NCBI GenBank assembly: GCA_014238415.1
Contig: JABABA010000030.1
Coordinates: 1-35,013 of the forward strand
Length of the DNA: 35,013 nucleotides
Source: Planctomycetota bacterium
Lineage (GTDB): Bacteria > Planctomycetota > UBA1135 > GCA-002686595
Reading direction: 5' to 3'
In this document: positions 31,460 through 35,013 of the stretch, piece after piece
How the letters are laid out: every line of letters starts with the position of its first letter
Position numbering within the stretch: position 1 is the stretch's first letter
Notes under the pieces: generated by a model
The model's input: only the letters and a program-made list of their open reading frames with translations
Told to the model about the DNA's origin: nothing
Database searches by the model: none
Translations under genes and position numbers: made by a program

Positions 31460-32649
31460 CAATGGGATCCGGGGGGCAGGGTCACAAAAGCATCCATACG
31501 CGAACAGTTGCCCACCTCCAGATCACGGCGCTCCCCAAGACGCACAGCGAGCAGGGTATTTCCAAGGGTCGGCCCCTCGCCTCCGCGCATGTCTCCGGTA
31601 TAGATGCAGACCTGATCCACCAGTCCCTCCTCCAACATGGCAGCGGTCAGTCGCGGCCCGGCTTCAAGCAGCAGGCGTTGAATCCCGCGCTCGTGCAGAC
31701 GCTGGGAAACGGCCTTGAGATCGAGGCTGGTGCGATTGACGGAGCGCACCTCCAGCAACTCGGCCCCGGCCTCCTCAAGAGCCCGCGCACGTCCCACGTC
31801 AGGACCGATGCGACAGAAGATCAGCACCGGCCCGCCCGCCTCGTCCTCGCCAGGCTGCTCAAACAGGCGTGCCTCTGGTGGGGTGCGCAGGTCGCTGTCC
31901 AGAACAATGCGCACGGGAGGATCATCCCGCTGTCCCGGTGAGCGCACGGTCAGGCGCGGATTATCGGCACGCACGGTGCCGAAGCCGGTCATGATCCCAT
32001 CCACGCGGCCGCGCAGGACGTGGACCTCCGCCAGGGCCTCGGGTCCGCTGATCCACTGTCCATCTTCGCTCGTCTTGGGAGGCGTCAGCTGTCCGGTCAG
32101 GGTCTGGGCCCACTTGGCCACGGTCCAGGGACTGGGCTGGCGCAGCCGATCGATGGAGAGCCATCGCAGGAAATGGGGCGCCTGATCTTTCAGCAGGACG
32201 CTGCCGTCCAGATTGATCACTTCGATGCCGGCCTTGACGAGAGCCTCGATCCCCCGACCGCGGTGGCGCGGGTCGGGGTCGAGCGCCCCCACCACCACCC
32301 GTGATATCCCCGCTGCGATGATCGCCTCGCTGCAGGGCCCGGTCTTGCCGAAACTCGAACAGGGTTCCAGGGTCACAAGCAGGGCATCCCAGGCGGCCCT
32401 GGGAACACCGGAGGATGCCGCTGCGGCGAGGGCCATCACCTCCGCATGGGGCCCGCCCCAGTGTGCATGCACCCCGCGCGCGATCAGTTTGCCATTCGAC
32501 AGCACCCCGGCCCCGACGCAGGGATTGGGGGCCACATCGAAGCGATGGTCACGGGCCTCCTGCGCCAGATCGCGCAGGTGTGCTTGCAGGGCAGGAGTGT
32601 CGAGTTCGAGTGCCATGGAATGGGGTGCCAGCCCGGAAGATCGATCCAT
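31459..32649 (-). CDS. ribD: Bifunctional riboflavin biosynthesis deaminase/reductase
   Basis: Two early riboflavin steps: deamination of the diaminopyrimidine, then NADPH reduction of the ribosyl side chain. The 396-residue protein has an N-terminal deaminase with the zinc ligands in PHAEVMAL (H68-A-E70), C97 and C106, and a C-terminal reductase from about 170. The usual TLEPCSHxGxTPPC is TLEPCSSFGKTGPC, so a conserved His is Ser99. The start ATG at 32649 is preceded by AGGGGG 5 bases upstream; an ATG at 32616 has no such site. The other rib genes are not here. Its stop overlaps the start of the lipoprotein gene. Confidence 0.95.
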   Translation of the reverse strand: MDRSSGLAPHSMALELDTPALQAHLRDLAQEARDHRFDVAPNPCVGAGVLSNGKLIARGVHAHWGGPHAEVMALAAAASSGVPRAAWDALLVTLEPCSSFGKTGPCSEAIIAAGISRVVVGALDPDPRHRGRGIEALVKAGIEVINLDGSVLLKDQAPHFLRWLSIDRLRQPSPWTVAKWAQTLTGQLTPPKTSEDGQWISGPEALAEVHVLRGRVDGIMTGFGTVRADNPRLTVRSPGQRDDPPVRIVLDSDLRTPPEARLFEQPGEDEAGGPVLIFCRIGPDVGRARALEEAGAELLEVRSVNRTSLDLKAVSQRLHERGIQRLLLEAGPRLTAAMLEEGLVDQVCIYTGDMRGGEGPTLGNTLLAVRLGERRDLEVGNCSRMDAFVTLPPGSH

Positions 32650-32834
32650 GGCGGTCCCCCTAGGCTACGGTCCGAGCAGGTCGGACGCCAACGCCACCCG
32701 ACCCAAAGCCCAGCCAAGATTCACCCTGCTGCCCCTTGCAGCAGCCTGACCGCGCGGCAGACTGTTCCCCAGAAACTCGGGGGCCACCCCCGGCGCCCCG
32801 TCCCCAGTCCCCAACCAGCCCCCCCCCTGATTCC

Positions 32835-33830
32835 ATGACCAAGGCCCCCATTCGCGTGACCATCACCGGCGCCGCCGGCCAGATCGGCTACGCCCTCCTG
32901 CCGCGCATCGCCAGTGGCCAGATGTTCGGCCCGGACCAGCCGGTCATCCTGCAGCTGCTCGAGATCCCCGTGGAAAAAGCCATGGCGGCCCTCAATGGCG
33001 TGGCCATGGAGTTGGAGGACTGCGCCTTTCCCCTGCTGCAGGACATGGTCCTGACCAGCGAGCCCGACGTGGCTTTCAAGGACGCCAACTGGTGTCTGTT
33101 GGTCGGTTCCAAGCCCCGCGGTCCGGGCATGGAGCGCGGCGACCTGATCCGCGAGAACGGTCCGATCTTTACGGGCCAGGGCCGCGCGATCAACGACCAC
33201 GCCGCCAGCGAGGTGCGCGTGGCGGTGGTCGGCAATCCCTGCAACACCAACTGCCTGATCGCCATGAACTCGGCCCCGGACATTCCCGACGACCGCTTCA
33301 GTGCCATGACGCGCCTGGACCAGAACCGCGCCCAGGCCCAACTGGCCGCCAAGGCCGGAGTGCACACCAGCGCCGTCAAGAACACCCTCATCTGGGGCAA
33401 CCACTCCGCCACCCAGGTGCCGGACTTTGTGCATGCCACCATCAACGGACAAAGCGCCGCAGAGGTCATCAACGACAACGACTGGCTGACCACGACCTTC
33501 TTCGAGACCGTCCAAAAACGCGGCGCCGCCATCATCGCCGCGCGCGGTCTTTCCAGCGCGGCTTCCGCGGCCAATGGTCTGATCGACCATGTGCGTGACC
33601 TCTGCAATGCAACCCCGGACGGCGAATGGCGTTCGGTCTGCGTCAAGTCCGATGGTTCCTACGGAGTGCCCGAGGGCCTGATCTCCTCCTTCCCCGTGCG
33701 CGCCGATGGCAGAGGCGGCTGGGAGATCGTGCAGGGCCTCGAACTGACCCCCTTCCTGGCCGAGAAACTCGCCCTTTCCGCCGCCGAACTGAGCGGCGAA
33801 CGGGAGACGGTCAGCGGCTTGTTGACCTAG
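32835..33830 (+). CDS. mdh: Malate dehydrogenase
   Basis: Oxidises malate to oxaloacetate with NAD, supplying citrate synthase. The 331-residue protein starts at ATG 32835. It has the dinucleotide motif [10 protein letters not shown] (12-21), Glu43 at the end of the second strand as in NAD-preferring enzymes, substrate Args at 95 and 101, RLDQNRA with the catalytic Asp162, and the catalytic His190 in [11 protein letters not shown]. These are features of the cytosolic-like, Thermus-type group. It diverges from ribD with a 185-base gap in which I see no promoter. Confidence 0.95.
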   Translation: MTKAPIRVTITGAAGQIGYALLPRIASGQMFGPDQPVILQLLEIPVEKAMAALNGVAMELEDCAFPLLQDMVLTSEPDVAFKDANWCLLVGSKPRGPGMERGDLIRENGPIFTGQGRAINDHAASEVRVAVVGNPCNTNCLIAMNSAPDIPDDRFSAMTRLDQNRAQAQLAAKAGVHTSAVKNTLIWGNHSATQVPDFVHATINGQSAAEVINDNDWLTTTFFETVQKRGAAIIAARGLSSAASAANGLIDHVRDLCNATPDGEWRSVCVKSDGSYGVPEGLISSFPVRADGRGGWEIVQGLELTPFLAEKLALSAAELSGERETVSGLLT

Positions 33831-33914
33831 GGTCCGACCCTGGCCCAGAACCAGCACATGGCACCCCTGGGGCTTTTGTGAGCTTCGCAGAATCGTCACA
33901 AGCAGATCCAGCAG

Positions 33915-33929
33915 CGTACCTTGGGTACG
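33915..33929. terminator. Palindromic hairpin between convergent mdh and zinc-ribbon genes
   Basis: CGTACC-TTG-GGTACG forms a perfect 6-bp stem with a 3-base loop in the 108-base gap between two converging genes. No U-tract follows on either strand, so only position supports a role as a bidirectional terminator. Confidence 0.4.
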
Positions 33930-33938
33930 GTTGGGCTA

Positions 33939-34412
33939 CTACATCACGGCGATCATTAAGAGCATTGCACTCGTCCTTTCGCGTTCCTCGCGGCGTTTGT
34001 TGAAACGTTTGTTGCGACGGCGTCGGCGACCTCGCGCCTTGGCTCGCTCACTCTCCGTCATCGGGCGGTTGCGGATTTGGGCAAGTTCGAAGGCGTCGAG
34101 GTAGACACCGTCACACGTCGGACACTCGTCGACCGTGACCTGCTGCGCCAGTTGGTACTGCACCACATCCATCGGCGTGTGGCAGTGCGGACAGGAGCGC
34201 GGTTCGGGGTCGCCGGGTGGTGAGAAAGGCTGGTTGACGGCGCGCTCAAGCGCCGAACCGAACCCCTTCTTGTGATGATCGAGTTTGACAAGCTCGTTGG
34301 CGTCGAACCACAGGCCGTAACAGCCGTCGACGCAGACATCGATCATTGCAGAAGCGAAGTTCTCACGGACCATCGGCGTGTTGCAGCCGGGACAAGAAAT
34401 CGGTGATGTCAT
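33939..34412 (-). CDS. Double TFIIB-type zinc-ribbon protein
   Basis: A 157-residue protein with two zinc-ribbon units of the zf-TFIIB family. The first has CPGC (7-10), then CVDGC (27-31) and GLWFDANELVKL; the second has CPHCHTPM, ECPTCDGVYLDAFELAQI. The phrase G(L/V)(W/Y)(F/L)DAxEL repeats in both. After about 120 comes an Arg/Lys-rich stretch (ARGRRRRRNKRFNKRREE) and a hydrophobic end AMLLMIAVM. Such proteins are common and of unknown function; binding of nucleic acid or of membranes by the tail is possible. It starts at an ATG at 34412 on the minus strand. Confidence 0.85.
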   Translation of the reverse strand: MTSPISCPGCNTPMVRENFASAMIDVCVDGCYGLWFDANELVKLDHHKKGFGSALERAVNQPFSPPGDPEPRSCPHCHTPMDVVQYQLAQQVTVDECPTCDGVYLDAFELAQIRNRPMTESERAKARGRRRRRNKRFNKRREERERTSAMLLMIAVM

Positions 34413-34526
34413 GCTCTCCTCCGCAGGTATTGCAGTGCCCGCATTCTAGCGAGGTGGGTTGTGGTCTTGTGCCACCCATATCACCCCCCATAGACCGGAC
34501 CAAAGCTCTCAACTCCCCTGGGAGCC

Positions 34527-35013
34527 CTAGCGGAACATCACCGTCACGCCGTTGGTGGTGTTGGAAGTCGCGCCCGGGTTCAGGTCCCGGAACCAGAGCT
34601 GGAAATTCCAGGTCTCGCCGGGCTGGAAAGTGATCCCTTGGGGCAGGTTGTTGAAGTCGAGGGTATAGGACCTCTCGCCAGCAACACTGGTCTGATTGAT
34701 CTGCCCCGTGCCCGGCATGTTGAAGCGCTCGATCGGTGCGCCCAGGCACAAGACGCCCTGACTGCCGCCGAAATTCGGCACGCTGGTCTGATTCCGCGAC
34801 ATGAGGAAGTAGCTCCACTGGAACATGGGCAGGCTCGTTGCGCTGAGGGTCAGGTCGTTGAGGACCAGTTCCGGAGACCCGAGAGCCATGATGCTGCCGC
34901 CAGCGCCCGTCGAATTGGGAGCGCCGGTGCAGTAGGTGGGGGGGATACAGTAATCGAGGAGCCCGTCGCCGTTCATGTCGAGGGCCGGGTCAAGGACTTC
35001 GCACAAGTCGAGG
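34527..35013 (-). CDS. C-terminal part of a secreted protein with Ca-binding repeat and WYRDP-type domain
   Basis: The frame is open to the window edge, so the start is outside. The visible C-terminus has a calcium-loop motif DMNGDGLLDYC, of the DxNxDGxxD kind found in dockerins and thrombospondin-type repeats, then from about 34940 to 34527 a domain of 137 residues shared with the beta-helix protein and the subtilase: PTYCTGAPNSTGAGGS, CLGAPIERF and WNFQLWFRDL...MFR. A hairpin follows the stop (CTCC/GGAG) but is weak. The N-terminal function is unknown. Confidence 0.8.
   Translation of the reverse strand, partial: LDLCEVLDPALDMNGDGLLDYCIPPTYCTGAPNSTGAGGSIMALGSPELVLNDLTLSATSLPMFQWSYFLMSRNQTSVPNFGGSQGVLCLGAPIERFNMPGTGQINQTSVAGERSYTLDFNNLPQGITFQPGETWNFQLWFRDLNPGATSNTTNGVTVMFR

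Noticed and set aside
34513..34524. CTCCCCTGGGAG as terminator after the last gene
   Set aside because: The stem is only 4 bp with a 4-base loop, and no U-tract follows.
1..35013. CRISPR arrays, insertion sequences, prophage genes
   Set aside because: No regularly spaced repeats, transposase, integrase or phage structural motif was found; the only tandem repeats are the 12-bp pair and the coding 39-bp units.

Overview
The window is a GC-rich, tightly packed bacterial chromosome segment with mostly housekeeping genes. I infer a member of the Planctomycetota, probably a marine lineage. The reasons are three secreted proteins that share a C-terminal domain with a WNFQFWYRDP-like signature, a TPR protein carrying two RNA polymerase alpha-CTD modules, long Lys/Ala-rich tails on core proteins, a dockerin-like DxNxDG repeat, and mostly absent Shine-Dalgarno sequences. 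The assignment rests on protein style, not on a marker-gene search. A complete murA shows peptidoglycan synthesis.

Layout. 1-1488: a 5'-truncated, visibly more A+T-rich gene for a PD-(D/E)XK nuclease-like protein ends near the 3' side of tRNA-Cys, a possible island edge. 1784-2520: tRNA-Leu(TAA) and a DUF1579 secreted protein. 2586-10674, all minus: a secreted beta-helix protein, citrate synthase, leucyl aminopeptidase, ETF-ubiquinone oxidoreductase, a MoaD-MoaE fusion and ssb. 11010-15960: a PilZ protein (plus), then on minus a subtilase, prmC and a six-TM protein. 16011-23370, all minus: murA, ffh, rpsP, a histone-H1-like fusion, maf, rpmE and prfA, ending at a clear intrinsic terminator. 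23477-29117, all plus: a good sigma70-type promoter, then TPR/alpha-CTD protein, ruvA, serA, serB and a class V aminotransferase, probably one transcript that includes a whole phosphorylated serine pathway. 29114-32649, minus: ribD coupled to a TPR/HExxH lipoprotein. 32835-35013: mdh (plus), a double zinc-ribbon protein and the 3' part of another secreted protein (minus).

Functional threads. Central carbon metabolism is represented by citrate synthase, malate dehydrogenase and ETF-QO; serine synthesis by serA, serB and the aminotransferase; translation and secretion by ffh, bS16, bL31, RF1 and the RF1/RF2 methyltransferase PrmC; DNA maintenance by ssb and ruvA.

Most unusual items: the TPR/double alpha-CTD protein at the head of its operon; the H1-like protein with an N-terminal domain resembling a dead HhH-GPD glycosylase; the fused molybdopterin synthase preceded by three repeat arms that can form two mutually exclusive hairpins; the HExxH lipoprotein; and the shared C-terminal domain of the secreted proteins. 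No CRISPR array, prophage, insertion sequence or rRNA was seen.
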